This document shows positions 1 to 8,961 of a DNA stretch of 64,000 nt, piece by piece. The notes under the pieces are model-generated. The model saw only the letters and a list, made by a program, of their open reading frames with translations. It did no database searches and was not told where the DNA came from. A program made the position numbers and the translations under genes. The stretch is taken from contig CALHWB010000037.1 in NCBI GenBank assembly GCA_938036835.1, positions 32,928-96,927 on the forward strand, written 5' to 3'. This DNA comes from an uncultured Propionibacterium sp. (lineage in GTDB: Bacteria > Actinomycetota > Actinomycetes > Propionibacteriales > Propionibacteriaceae). Each line of letters starts with the position of its first letter. The first letter of the stretch is position 1.

Positions 1-324
1 TTGGGGGTCCAATACCGCTCCATCGGCGACCAGCACCGCGTTCGCCTCCTCGGCCCAATCGTTGAGCTGGCGTAGTTGCGCGGTGTCCGAGATGTCGATG
101 TCGAAACAGTAGGCCCGCTGCACGTCTCGCAGGTGATGGCGCAATGCCAGCCCGGTCGGGTCCAGGGGGTCGGACCGCTGGTCGGTGAATGCGGTGAAAT
201 CCGCCAGGTGCTTGATGAGGGTCTGGTCCAGCTGGCCATCTCTGGTCCACCGGGGACGCTCGTCGATTGCCGTGAACCCATGCGGGCACGCATCGGCACG
301 GGTCGAGTACGCGTTGATTTGCAT
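1..324 (-). CDS. Partial hypothetical protein (N-terminal 108 residues)
   Basis: The reverse strand is open from an ATG at 324 to the window edge with no stop, giving 108 residues of a protein whose C-terminus lies outside the window. It starts MQINAYSTRADACPHGF and later reads DISDTAQLRQLNDWAEEANA, followed by a VLDP element; no signal peptide or membrane segment is visible. The tail faintly resembles DUF4272 proteins, but I would not assign a function. It lies downstream of, and in the same direction as, the broken CcdA gene and the DsbA-like gene. Confidence 0.6.
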   Translation of the reverse strand, partial: MQINAYSTRADACPHGFTAIDERPRWTRDGQLDQTLIKHLADFTAFTDQRSDPLDPTGLALRHHLRDVQRAYCFDIDISDTAQLRQLNDWAEEANAVLVADGAVLDPQ

Positions 325-466
325 GGGCCAAGACTAGGGTCGTGCGAGGCCTACTGGAAAGCCCGCGGTCCGGGGTCGGTGCCGCGGCCCGGCGAGGACG
401 AAGACGATCGCCGCCGCCCAGGCGATCCACGGGCCCACCCGGAGCCGGCCGGTGGCACCCGCCCAA

Positions 467-1085
467 GCCGGCGCGATTGCGGTTGGCCAGCAGCCCAATG
501 AGCGCCAGGACGGCCAATGCGGCGATCGCGAAGACCAGATCGGGCACCCCGGCGAGCACCCGCGGGGCGCCGTATTCCAGTTCGGCCTGGCGGTCAACGG
601 GCAACCAGCCGATCAGACCGGCGGTGCCCTCGGCGGTCAGCAGCACCCCACGCCGATGGCCGGGATTCCAGAAACCACCGGCAGCCAAGAGTCGCGCCAG
701 GCGAACCGGCCCAACCGCAGCGCCACCTGCCGAGGCCGCAGGCCATTCCTCGGGCGCCGAGACGCCCCCATGGCAGGGCCAATACCGGCGGCGGCAGCGG
801 AATGCCCAGCAGCTGGAGACCGCCGGCGAGGATCACCAGGGTTCCCACTACGGTGATCGGCAGGTCGCGATGCCCGGCCAGGACGGCTCCCAGCCCGGCC
901 GCCAGCACCCCGAGCGGCACCAGCGTGGTGAGCAGGCCTGGATAGCACAGGCCCGTGCGGCCCAGCAGCCGGCCGGGAATGGCAAAGACATAGGCGAAGA
1001 AGGCCGGCAACGGCGATACCGAGCAGGGCGACAGCAGCGAGCGGAGCCCACCTATCAGGGTGTCAGCCAGACCGATATCGATCAT
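467..1085 (-). pseudogene. Broken CcdA/DsbD-type membrane electron carrier
   Basis: Starting at 1085 the first ~105 residues read as a CcdA-family membrane protein: SLLSPCSVSPLPAFFAYVFA carries the conserved Ser-Pro-Cys of the first helix, followed by two more hydrophobic helices. After about position 770 the homology jumps: the stretch LGRFAWRDSWLPVVSGI appears in a second frame, and from about 640 a third frame continues with TAEGTAGLIGWLPVDR and a last hydrophobic helix ending near 467. The middle helices, including the expected second-cysteine region, are missing. I infer an internal deletion plus at least one small frameshift (a G run near 640). CcdA passes reducing power to extracytoplasmic thioredoxin-fold proteins; its gene starts 20 bp after the DsbA-like gene. 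Confidence 0.7.
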
Positions 1086-1104
1086 GCCGGCCGCTGCCGG
1101 CGGC

Positions 1105-1896
1105 TCACCGCTGGACGCCCGCCGCGGTCAGCTCGTTGTCTAGGGCGCCCCGGAAAACATCGATCGGATGGGCCCCCAGCACGCCGGTGTGACCGATCAG
1201 GAAGGCCGGTACGCTGCTGAGGCCCAGCCGGCGGCCCTCGGCCAGATCGGTCAGGACCGCGGTTCGGTAGTCGGATGAATCCAGGTCGGCGGCGAACCGC
1301 TCAATGTCGGGTACCCCCGCTTGCTGGGCGAAGGAAACCAGACGCTCCCGGGGCAGATCCGGGTGGCCGCCCTCGGCTATCCCATTGGCGGCGATCGCCG
1401 ACAGGAACTCCCAGAACCTGCCCTGGGCGCCAGCCGCCCGCCCGGCGATCGCCGCTGCCATCGACTGCTCGCCGAACACCGGCATGTCGCGAAACTCCAC
1501 CCGCACCAACCCGGTGTTCACGTATTCCTCGACTATCGACGGCAAGGTGTCCTGCTCGAACTTGGCGCAGAAGGGGCAGCGATAATCGGCATATTCGATC
1601 AGGACGACTGGTGCGTCCGGGCTGCCCATCGCCAGCGGGTCGTCCGCGATGCGCCGCGCCAGGTCGAGTCTGGGGCTGGTCTGTGGGCTGCCGGGGTTCG
1701 TTGGCTGGGGAATGGGGGTATTCCCGGTGGAAGCCGGACCGGTCTGCCCCGGGGCCGGGGTATCGGTCCGGGCGGGGGCAAGCTGGACGACGAAGGCCAA
1801 CAGCCCGGCAACCACGGCACCGCACAGGAAGCCCAGGATGAAGGTCCTGTTGCGTGCCGCATTGGCGAACTTGGCCGGGTCGGCTGGCTCTATCAA
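1105..1896 (-). CDS. Membrane-anchored DsbA-family thioredoxin-fold protein
   Basis: About 263 residues: a short cytoplasmic tail, one transmembrane anchor (FILGFLCGAVVAGLLAFVV), a Pro/Thr/Gly-rich linker, then a DsbA/thioredoxin-4 domain with the redox motif CPFC in YADYRCPFCAKF and the cis-proline segment SSVPAFLIG near the C-terminus. Proteins of this type act outside the membrane as disulfide oxidases or isomerases. The longest open frame begins with a TTG at 1953 that has no ribosome site; I prefer the TTG at 1896, which has GAGG eight bases upstream. The gene just downstream is a decayed CcdA, so the protein's reducing partner may be lost. Family assignment is firm; the start is uncertain. 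Confidence 0.85.
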   Translation of the reverse strand: MIEPADPAKFANAARNRTFILGFLCGAVVAGLLAFVVQLAPARTDTPAPGQTGPASTGNTPIPQPTNPGSPQTSPRLDLARRIADDPLAMGSPDAPVVLIEYADYRCPFCAKFEQDTLPSIVEEYVNTGLVRVEFRDMPVFGEQSMAAAIAGRAAGAQGRFWEFLSAIAANGIAEGGHPDLPRERLVSFAQQAGVPDIERFAADLDSSDYRTAVLTDLAEGRRLGLSSVPAFLIGHTGVLGAHPIDVFRGALDNELTAAGVQR

Positions 1897-1953
1897 AGCA
1901 AATCCTCGTGGTCGGGGTGCCCCTGGATGGCATTCAGCCTCATTATGGCCCAA

Positions 1954-2456
1954 TCGCGCGCCGCAGTCCGGCCGCCGGCAGGGGACTCGGCTGTTCCGAT
2001 GGTGTCTAGCCCGATGCGGGGATGAGCCGTATCGGAATGCGGGAAATCGGATCGGCGAGCCGGGTAACCGGTTTGCGTGGCCGGCCGGTTAGGTGGCTTT
2101 GCGGTCAAGGTGCGGCGGTGCATTCGATAAGGCATCGCCGCACCGGCGGTTTCGGCCACGTGCTTGGGATGGTGCCCTTGGGAGGATACCGCAGCCCGGC
2201 TTGGGACCCGGACTGCGGCACCTGCTCCCTTGATTCAAGCAGTCGCTCCCCAATGGCGGTGCGACTCGTCAAGGTTAATTCAGATCAATGCCAGATTCCA
2301 GCCATCTAGTGAGCTAGCTCACCAAATGTCTTGGCCCGAATGCCGGCTTCCGGGCGCTGGCATGCCGCATTGGGCGGCACACCGACTGGCCGGAAACCGG
2401 CTTCCGGGAATCGCGCCTTGGGCCGCCGGTATTTCCGGGCCGGCGATCGTGGCCGA
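1954..2456. other. Intergenic region of about 500 bp
   Basis: No convincing gene on either strand. It lies between the DsbA-like gene (leftward) and the end of the Crp-like gene, and so contains the promoter region of the DsbA-like gene. The only clear element is the 14-bp palindrome listed separately at 2309-2322. Confidence 0.6.
2309..2322. promoter_or_regulatory. Crp/GlxR-like operator
   Basis: GTGAGCTAGCTCAC is a perfect 14-bp palindrome with GTGA and TCAC half-sites six bases apart, the core of the Crp/GlxR consensus (TGTGA-N6-TCACA). A Crp-type regulator is encoded 135 bp away. It is about 410 bp upstream of the DsbA-like start. The match and symmetry are seen directly; its use as an operator is inference. 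Confidence 0.45.
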
Positions 2457-3155
2457 TTAGCTGGCGATCTGCCGCAGGGCGTCGAGATCGTGCACCATCA
2501 TGGAATGCCCATGCATGGTCAGCCATCCGCGATTGGCGAAATCGGCGATGGTCTTGTTGACGGTTTCCCGGGTCAGACCGCACAACTGGGCCAACTCGGT
2601 CTGGGTCACTCGATAGCCCAGGCTCAGTCCGTCCGGCCCGGGCTGCCCGAAACGGGTCATCAGATCGTTGATCACCCAGGCGACCCGGGCCGCCGCGTCG
2701 CCGTTCAGCAGCGAGGCTAGCCGACGACCCATCGTCTCGGTCATGTTGACGAATACCGCCAGCATCAAATTGTTGAAGTCTGGCCTTGTCATAGCCATCT
2801 CGTAGGCTGAAGCCGAGGGCATCGCCAGCACCCGCGCCGGGGTCATGGCGGCCGCCGATGTGGCATGGCCGCTGGCCTTGTCGAACCGGGCGGCGAAGAA
2901 GTCCTGTGGTCCGATCAGTCCGGCGAGCGTTTCGCCACCGGTCTGGGTCGGGTGCCTAAACTGGACCCGTAGATGACCCGTGGTCACCAGACACATGAGA
3001 CCACCCTCGCCGCCGGTTAGTTCTTCACCGCGGCGAAGCCGGATAAGAGTAGCCCGGGAAAATGCCTCCCGGATGGTTTGCTTGCTTAGCCCCCGACGGG
3101 CAATTGCCAATGCCATATCAGATCCACTGTGGATTGGCCGCCCTGTGACCGTCAT
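2457..3155 (-). CDS. Crp/Fnr-family transcription regulator
   Basis: A 232-residue protein with an N-terminal cyclic-nucleotide-type beta-barrel (about residues 20-130), a dimerisation helix around LMLAVFVNMTETMGRRL, and a C-terminal HTH_Crp domain with VTQTELAQLCGLTRETVNK as its recognition unit. The phosphate-binding cassette of true cAMP receptors (GExxL followed by Arg-Ser) is not recognisable: the corresponding stretch reads GPQDFFAARFDKASGHATSA. The effector is therefore probably not cAMP, or binding is altered. The cysteines expected for an Fnr iron-sulfur cluster at the N-terminus are absent. The start at 3155 is well supported by AGGAGGTAACAAA just upstream. In mycobacteria crp lies in the same chromosomal neighbourhood. 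Confidence 0.88.
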   Translation of the reverse strand: MTVTGRPIHSGSDMALAIARRGLSKQTIREAFSRATLIRLRRGEELTGGEGGLMCLVTTGHLRVQFRHPTQTGGETLAGLIGPQDFFAARFDKASGHATSAAAMTPARVLAMPSASAYEMAMTRPDFNNLMLAVFVNMTETMGRRLASLLNGDAAARVAWVINDLMTRFGQPGPDGLSLGYRVTQTELAQLCGLTRETVNKTIADFANRGWLTMHGHSMMVHDLDALRQIAS

Positions 3156-3193
3156 TTTGTTACCTCCTACGCTTGCGTCCCCAGTCAAGCGGC

Positions 3194-3238
3194 GTGAGTC
3201 GCTGTTGCGCGGCGGTGAACGCACCGCCTGCGACTCAC
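3194..3238. repeat. Nested inverted repeat upstream of the Crp-like gene
   Basis: An outer pair of perfect 9-bp arms (GTGAGTCGC at 3194-3202 and its complement at 3230-3238) encloses an inner pair of 7-bp arms (3211-3217 and 3222-3228) with a four-base loop. It is 39 bp upstream of the Crp-like start, where an operator or a leader hairpin would sit; it could also be the end of the adjacent transposase remnant. Confidence 0.45.
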
Positions 3239-3424
3239 GAAACCCAATGATGGTGCACACCGGCCGGAACCCCAATGTCCTGCGGGCAATCGTCTACTTT
3301 CGTTGATTGGCGCAGCTGGCCGGCGCGCGACCCGCCGACGGGCTGCTCGCGGGCGTCGGCGGGGGCCGGCCGGGACGCTTTACCGGGGCCGGGTACCGGC
3401 CACTCGCCGGGCGGTGGAGCGTTT

Positions 3425-3960
3425 ATGGGCGCGTCCTGGGGCGATGACTCGGCGAGCGTAGTACCTCTTGTAGGGCCTGGCCTGGGTGAAGAACACGTCA
3501 CGGGTGTTGGCCCAGCCGGCCAGGGCGTGGTCGGTGAACTCGGAGCCATTGTAGCGGTCGATGCCGGTGACTTGACTGCGAACGGGACCTGTTCGACTAA
3601 CGAGTCGGACGCGGCCCGGATGTGGGCGTGGGCGTTGTTACGGATCGCGGCGGTGAACACCCGGCCGGTATGCACGTCGGTGAAGTTCACGCTCCGGCAG
3701 GACTCGCCCTTCAGGGAGGGGCCGCAGTGGGCGACGGTGTCGACTTCGAAGAACCCTGGCTCGGTTTCGACCTCGTCACCGGCTTTGCGTAGCGTGATCG
3801 AGTTCCGCAGCGGATCGCCTGGTTCCGTGGCCGTCTTCCCGCGGATCGGACCACGCTGTTTCACCGGTGCGAGGTACCTGTCGATCGTCGCGGCTGCCAT
3901 CGACAGCTTCGCTCCAACCTCCCCCCATCGTGGCCAACCCACCTTTCCCGGGGAAACTAC
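3425..3960 (-). pseudogene. Transposase remnant with DDE integrase core
   Basis: From about 3960 one frame encodes IDRYLAPVKQRGPIRGK and, further on, FFEVDTVAHCGPSLKGE and NFTDVHTGRVFTAAIRN, typical of integrase-type DDE transposases with the first catalytic Asp in EVDT. Near 3590 the homology switches frame and continues as GIDRYNGSEFTDHALAGWAN and DVFFTQARPYKRYYARR, containing the following Asn-Gly-Ser-Glu-Phe element, before it fades near 3425. Both ends of the gene are missing and the frame is broken, so it cannot be active. I cannot name the IS family. It lies just upstream of tRNA-Pro. Confidence 0.75.
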
Positions 3961-4060
3961 GTGAGGTACGGCCCCTACCCACGCGAGGACGCTACGTGAG
4001 TATCGCCGGCGAGTGGTACCGAACGGCGATCTAGGATAGGCTATCAGCCGGCTTGGAGGC

Positions 4061-4140
<80 letters not shown>

Positions 4141-4463
4141 AAGGGGTTACCGATGGCACACTCATCCGCGGTGCGGGTGCCCTGCGCCGGTCTCGTGGCC
4201 GCCTTCGCGAGCCGTGCTGCCCCTTCGGGCTCGCCGGTGCGGTTCCTCGTCCGGAAGGCAAACGCAATGACGTCCGCTACGCGAAGTGGCGTAGCGGACG
4301 TCCCGGGCGCGTTCGGTGCATTTTCGGCAGTAGTGCGCTTCCTAGAGCTGCTTAGCCGCCGCCCTAGGTTGTCTCCTCCCGCTCCGGTCGGGGTCGTGGT
4401 CGTGTGGGGCTGACCTCATCTCAAGATATTGCCATATTCGTATGGTAGTGGCAAGGTTAGGAC
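4141..4463. other. Intergenic region downstream of tRNA-Pro
   Basis: No supported gene. Contains the strong hairpin at 4269-4302 and, near its right end, an AT-richer stretch (around 4420-4450) that probably holds the promoter of the XRE-type regulator. Confidence 0.5.
4269..4302. terminator. Strong hairpin after tRNA-Pro
   Basis: Two perfect 14-bp arms (GACGTCCGCTACGC at 4269-4282 and its complement at 4289-4302) around a GAAGTG loop. There is no T run immediately after it, so it may be a non-canonical terminator of the tRNA transcript or an operator for the downstream XRE regulator. Confidence 0.45.
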
Positions 4464-4886
4464 GTGGGAACGCTGAGGTTCGTGGGCGCACCCGGCCGAA
4501 CCGACGAGACCTGGTGGAAGTACGCCCACGCTCTGGGCTTAAGATTGCAACGCGCTCGCCTAGCCAAGGGCCTAAGCCAGCAGGCCGTTGCCCACGCGGC
4601 GGGCATCTCCACGTTCACCTACCAGAAATTCGAGAAGGGCGAATCCCGGCCTGGCACCCCACTGAACCCGCGTCTACGGACGCTGTTCGCGTTGGCTGAT
4701 GCCCTGGGAGTGCAGATCGTGGAGTTGGTTGGGGGTAGTCCCGCCCCCGAACCACCGATCCGATATGGCGCCAAAGCGAACTCGGCGCGGCCCACCGGCC
4801 TAGCGTCCGACCGGATACGCCTGCGCTGGCAGCGGCCCCGACGGGTTTGTGCAAAGCTGCGGGGCTATTCCCTGGCCGACGAATAG
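4464..4886 (+). CDS. XRE-family helix-turn-helix protein
   Basis: A 140-residue protein starting at a GTG. Residues about 26-80 form an HTH_3/XRE domain: LRLQRARLAKGLSQQAVAHA is the first helix pair, then AGISTFTYQKFEKGES and a hydrophobic closing helix LFALADALGVQIVEL. The C-terminal ~50 residues are basic and without a recognised domain. Such proteins are small DNA-binding repressors, often of mobile or stress loci. It stands alone between tRNA-Pro and the metallophosphoesterase; no partner toxin gene is visible. Regulatory target unknown. Confidence 0.8.
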   Translation: MGTLRFVGAPGRTDETWWKYAHALGLRLQRARLAKGLSQQAVAHAAGISTFTYQKFEKGESRPGTPLNPRLRTLFALADALGVQIVELVGGSPAPEPPIRYGAKANSARPTGLASDRIRLRWQRPRRVCAKLRGYSLADE

Positions 4887-4938
4887 CGGGCCCGGGATTG
4901 CCGGCGGCTCGGCCGGTGCGCTCGGTGCCCGATCCGGC

Positions 4939-5847
4939 TCAGTCGCGGGGGACCAGGCGCAGCAGGGTCGCCTCGGGGCGGCAGAAGAGCCGCAGGGTGA
5001 CCGTCGGGGCCGTCCCGAGGCCAGCCGAGACGTGCAAACCGGCGGTGCGTCCGCCGGCCGACCAGGAACTCAGCCCGCTGGCCTGCTCGGTGGGCAGGTC
5101 GCAGTTGTCGATGATGGCCCGGTTCACCGGCAGGCAGATCTGGCCGCCATGGGTGTGCCCGGCAAAGATCAGCTGGACGCCATCGGCGGTCATGGCGTCC
5201 AGCACCCGCCGGTAGGGGGCATGGGTGACGCCGATGGTCAGATCGGCATCCGTGGCGACCGGTCCAGCCACCTGGGCATAGTCGTCCAGGTCGTGGTGGG
5301 CATCGCCGGTACCCCGCAGATCGATGGTCAGCCCGGCAACCTGCAATCGCGCCGACCGGTTCTCCAGATACACCCAGCCGGCGGCCGTGAAGGCGTCCCG
5401 CATTCGCCGCCAGGGCATCTCCGGTGACTCGACCCGATGGGGCCGGGAATTGCCGAACAGATAGCCAATCGGGTTGCGGAATCTGGGCGCGGACAGGTCG
5501 TTCGAGCCGAAGACGAATGCGCCGGGCCGCCGCAATAGCTCGCCCAACGCGGTCAGCAGCGGTGCCAGGGCGCTGGGCTGGGAGATGTTATCGCCGGTGT
5601 CGATCACCAGATCGGGACGCAACCCCGCCAGCCGGGAGACGAACTCGCGTTTGCGGTTCTGATGGCCCATCAGGTGGATATCCGAGATGTGCAGTACCCG
5701 CAGCTCGCGGCGCCCGGGCGGCAGCACGGGCACCCGCACCCGGCGGACGACGAACGCGCGGGCCTCCACCCAGGCGCCGGCTGCCATGCTCCCACCCAGC
5801 AGGCCGGCCGCCAGCGCCGCACGACCCGCCGGTTTCGTCCAGGTCAC
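4939..5847 (-). CDS. Membrane-associated metallophosphoesterase
   Basis: A 302-residue calcineurin-like phosphoesterase with an N-terminal hydrophobic segment (RAALAAGLLGGSMAAGAWVEA) and the metal-binding blocks HISDIHLM (Asp/His), DLVIDTGDN, FGSNDL and GHTHGGQ. These are the standard dinuclear-metal ligands of the YkuE/Rv3683-like group, which may act on lipid or nucleotide phosphates. The GTG start overlaps the stop of the upstream penicillin-binding protein gene (GTGA at 5844-5847), so the two are translationally coupled. The same pairing occurs in mycobacteria (ponA2-Rv3683, recalled). Substrate unknown. Confidence 0.9.
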   Translation of the reverse strand: MTWTKPAGRAALAAGLLGGSMAAGAWVEARAFVVRRVRVPVLPPGRRELRVLHISDIHLMGHQNRKREFVSRLAGLRPDLVIDTGDNISQPSALAPLLTALGELLRRPGAFVFGSNDLSAPRFRNPIGYLFGNSRPHRVESPEMPWRRMRDAFTAAGWVYLENRSARLQVAGLTIDLRGTGDAHHDLDDYAQVAGPVATDADLTIGVTHAPYRRVLDAMTADGVQLIFAGHTHGGQICLPVNRAIIDNCDLPTEQASGLSSWSAGGRTAGLHVSAGLGTAPTVTLRLFCRPEATLLRLVPRD

Positions 5848-7997
5848 CGCGGCCGGCTTGTGGTCTGGGGCGGGGTATAGGGCGACACCCAGGGCTCGAA
5901 CTTGGCCGGCGGCAACCCCGACAGCATCGGCTCCATCACCCCCCGCCAGATGACGCCCGCGTCGCTTCGCCACAAACCGCTGATCGTGGTACCAACCGGA
6001 GTCAGCTGTGCGTGGGTGACATCGCGAGCCTCCGGGATGGTGTCCTTCCACCTGGGGTGGTTGTTGTCGATCGCGATCACCGTAGAGGTCGACAGATAGG
6101 GCGAATAGCCGACGAAGGCCGAACTCGACTGGGAGTTGTCCGAGGTACCGGTCTTGGAAGCCTGATCGATGCCGTTGCTGATGGCCGTCGACGCGGACAG
6201 GCCCTCCAGGTGGGTCTTGTTCAGCACGTAGTTGACCCCGTCGGCCACCTTCGGGTCGATGGTCTGCTGGCAGTCGGCGCTGGGCACCGGCACCTCCGCC
6301 CCGTCGGTGTTGGTCACCGAGGCCAGGATGATCGGATTGCAACGCACCCCACGATTCGCAAACGTGCCATAGCCCACCGCCATCGACAGCGGGGTCACCT
6401 TGGCCGCACCCAGCGTGAAGGCGGGTCGCTCGTCGAAGTCGTGCAGGGTCTGCTCGTTGCCGACCGGCTGGGCGATCTCCACCCCCGCCCGCTCGGCCAT
6501 GTCGACCGCGGCGCAGGGGCCTACCCTCTTTTCCAACTCGATCCAGTAATTGTTGACCGAGTACATCATGCCGGTGACCATGTTGAACGAGCCCTGATCC
6601 TTTCCGGACACCGCGTTGGTGGTCTGGTAGTCGGAATAGAGCACGAACGAGCCGCCGTCGCAGGTGCGGAAGGCGTGGCCTCGCCAGTTCTGCACCTTCC
6701 TGACGCTGAAGCTGGTGGAATCGGGGAAGTTGCCCTGCTGGATGGCGGCCGCGGCCGTCCAGGTCTTGAAGGTCGAGCCGAACAGATAGCCATCGGCGCC
6801 GCCCATGTCATAGCGCACCGAATAGTTCCACCGGGTCTCGCCGGGGCCATCGCCCATCACCGGCCGGGACTGGGCCATCGCCACGATCTGGCCCGTCCGC
6901 GGATCGACGGTGTCGGCCACCGCGATCACGGCATCCTCGGGGCCGACGATGCTGCTCACCGCATTCTGGGCGACATCTTGGTGCCACGGGTTGACGAATA
7001 GCTTGATGGTGAGCCCCGCACGGTTCAGGGTGTTCCGGCGCTCCTCCGGGGTGGCACCGAGCTGGGTCATCTGGTCGCTGGTCAACACCCGGGCCGCGTA
7101 ATCGCAGACGAACGGGTAGCGGGTGCCCTGGCAGCCGTTCGAGGCGGACCGCACCCAGGCCGGATCGTAGGGTTCGGCCGCCGCGGCATCGGCGATCGAC
7201 TGCGGCATCCCCTGATAGCGCACCTGGGCCTCCAGCACCTCGACCCGCCGGTCGAGGGCCGCCTGGAGGTTGTTGACCGGATCGGTCTGACCGGGATTCT
7301 GCACCAGCCCCGCCAGCAGCGCGGCCTGGGCGACGCTCAGCTGGCTCGCATCGATGCCGAAATAGTGCCGCGCGGCCGACTGCACACCGTAGGCGCCATC
7401 GCCGTAATAGGCGATGTTCAGGTAGCGCTCCAGGATCTCGTTCTTGGTCAGGGTCTGCTCCAGGGCGATCGCATAGCGCATTTCCTGGATCTTGCGATCC
7501 ATGCTGGGTGCCTGGGCATCCTCGATGCAGGTCGTCTCGCCATCGCACAACTGGATGCGCACCTGCTTGACGTATTGCTGGGTGAGGGTCGAGCCGCCGC
7601 CGCTGATCGAGCCATTGCCGGCATTGCCGATGGCTGCCCGGATGATGGATTGCAGGTCGATGGCACCGTGCTCGAAAAAGCGATGGTCCTCGATCGCGAC
7701 CTGGGCCATCTGCATCTCCGGCGAGATCTTGTCGAGCGGCACGTATTCGCGGTTCTCGTCGAAGAAGGTCGCCAGTACCGAGCCGTCGGCCATCAGCATG
7801 GTGGATGCCTCATACTGAGCGGGTACGGATAGATCGGTGGGCACGTTGCGCAGGGCCTCGGCACCGGCCCTGGTCGTGCCGGCGGCCAGGGCCGCGAAGG
7901 GGACGCCGAGACCGGCCGCAAGCACACCGGCCAGCAGGCTCACCGCCCCAAACATCAACAACGAGTAGGCTTTGGTCGCCACGTTCTTGACACTCAC
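5844..7997 (-). CDS. PonA2-like bifunctional penicillin-binding protein
   Basis: A 717-residue class A PBP: an N-terminal transmembrane helix (about residues 12-38), a GT51 glycosyltransferase domain with the catalytic-Glu motif AIEDHRFFEHG near residue 103 and GGSTLTQQ, then a transpeptidase domain with STFK (Ser408), SVNN and KTGT motifs. It polymerises lipid II and cross-links peptidoglycan at the outer membrane face. No PASTA domains follow, unlike some PonA2 proteins. Starts at GTG 7997. It is divergent from a WhiB4-like gene and coupled to a metallophosphoesterase, the same three-gene order as Rv3681c-Rv3683 in M. tuberculosis (recalled), which supports the PonA2 lineage. Confidence 0.93.
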   Translation of the reverse strand: MSVKNVATKAYSLLMFGAVSLLAGVLAAGLGVPFAALAAGTTRAGAEALRNVPTDLSVPAQYEASTMLMADGSVLATFFDENREYVPLDKISPEMQMAQVAIEDHRFFEHGAIDLQSIIRAAIGNAGNGSISGGGSTLTQQYVKQVRIQLCDGETTCIEDAQAPSMDRKIQEMRYAIALEQTLTKNEILERYLNIAYYGDGAYGVQSAARHYFGIDASQLSVAQAALLAGLVQNPGQTDPVNNLQAALDRRVEVLEAQVRYQGMPQSIADAAAAEPYDPAWVRSASNGCQGTRYPFVCDYAARVLTSDQMTQLGATPEERRNTLNRAGLTIKLFVNPWHQDVAQNAVSSIVGPEDAVIAVADTVDPRTGQIVAMAQSRPVMGDGPGETRWNYSVRYDMGGADGYLFGSTFKTWTAAAAIQQGNFPDSTSFSVRKVQNWRGHAFRTCDGGSFVLYSDYQTTNAVSGKDQGSFNMVTGMMYSVNNYWIELEKRVGPCAAVDMAERAGVEIAQPVGNEQTLHDFDERPAFTLGAAKVTPLSMAVGYGTFANRGVRCNPIILASVTNTDGAEVPVPSADCQQTIDPKVADGVNYVLNKTHLEGLSASTAISNGIDQASKTGTSDNSQSSSAFVGYSPYLSTSTVIAIDNNHPRWKDTIPEARDVTHAQLTPVGTTISGLWRSDAGVIWRGVMEPMLSGLPPAKFEPWVSPYTPPQTTSRPR

Positions 7998-8281
7998 CCC
8001 TCTAGATTACGCGAACCAGACCAACCGATCCCCATCGCGGCGGTGCATCCCCGGGGGCGGAGCGTCCCGGGCAACCGGGACGACGATGGCAACAAACCTG
8101 CCGGGGGACTGCGACCCCGGTGGCATCGGCGGGCGATCCGGTGGGGTTTGCGGGATGAGATCAAACGCCCCCGGACGGCCGATCTCGACCCTCGATGAGG
8201 GGACGGCTAACGGGCCGGTTCCATTGACCTGCGCGGAGGTGTAGGTTTGGCAACATCCGCCCAAGGAAGGAGCGCGTGCCC

Positions 8282-8644
8282 ATGGCCGTTCTGGATCCTG
8301 AAGACTGGCCGCTGCGGGCCAAATGCAGAGGCATGAACGATGCGCTGTTCCCCGAGGGCAAGGATCAGAAGCGGGCGAAGTCCATCTGCATGGGTTGCCC
8401 GGTTCGGGCCCAGTGCCTGGCCGAGGCCCTCGACAATCGCATCGAGTGGGGTGTCTGGGGCGGTATGACCGAACGTGAGCGCCGGCAATTGCTGCGGCAG
8501 CGTCCCGATGTGAAGTCCTGGTCGGCGGTGTTGAACGCCGCCGTGGGCGGCAAAGCCGCGGCTCGGCTGGCGGAGTCCGACTGCTCGGCCGGACGCGCCG
8601 AGCGGGCCGCCGATGCGAGTCGTGCGACCGACTGGCGACGCTGA
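8282..8644 (+). CDS. whiB4: WhiB4-like iron-sulfur regulator
   Basis: A 120-residue WhiB-family protein. Four cysteines expected to bind a [4Fe-4S] cluster are in AKCRGM and SICMGCPVRAQC, followed by the family signature EWGVWGGMTERERRQLL and a PDVKSWSAVL segment typical of the WhiB4 branch. These proteins sense oxygen or NO and work with sigma factor region 4 or DNA. I chose ATG 8282, nine bases after AAGGAG; a GTG at 8276 is possible but too close. It sits head-to-head with ponA2. The C-terminal ~30 residues are a basic tail without counterpart I can recall. The eut operon begins 317 bp downstream. Confidence 0.88.
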   Translation: MAVLDPEDWPLRAKCRGMNDALFPEGKDQKRAKSICMGCPVRAQCLAEALDNRIEWGVWGGMTERERRQLLRQRPDVKSWSAVLNAAVGGKAAARLAESDCSAGRAERAADASRATDWRR

Positions 8645-8961
8645 ACAAAGCCCCGCCCATCGGGCCGGTGAGATTGAAATCCTGCTGGGCCGGTGGGCCG
8701 GAAGACGGCCGCCTGGGGCATTGGTCCGGGCGGGAAACATGCTGTTAGGCCGCAAAAATAGCCGCCAAAGGGCGTTCTTGGGCAAGATATTTTGATGTAA
8801 GCCGGCTTTGGCGCAAGTCTTGCCGCTTCTTGCCAACCAAATGAAATCTTTCCCGCAAGCCTTCCATCGCCGCAATTGCTGTGGCTAAGCTCGGGCATCA
8901 GGCGTGTGTTGTGTGGCGTTAGCCTCATGTGTGGTGTTGACCTCATAGTTGAGGGGGAGTA
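8645..8961. promoter_or_regulatory. Leader region of the eut operon
   Basis: No gene. This 317-bp gap carries the promoter and leader for the 18-gene eut operon. It is locally AT-richer (8755-8800) than its surroundings. I looked for a cobalamin-riboswitch core or an ANTAR-type double hairpin and did not recognise either by eye. A small stem (CCTCA at 8941-8945 with TGAGG at 8950-8954) overlaps the beginning of the eutH ribosome site GAGGGGGAG. Confidence 0.45.

Noticed and set aside
8645..8961. Cobalamin riboswitch in the eut leader
   Set aside because: Looked for the conserved B12-box core and did not see it by eye; only a covariance-model search could settle it.
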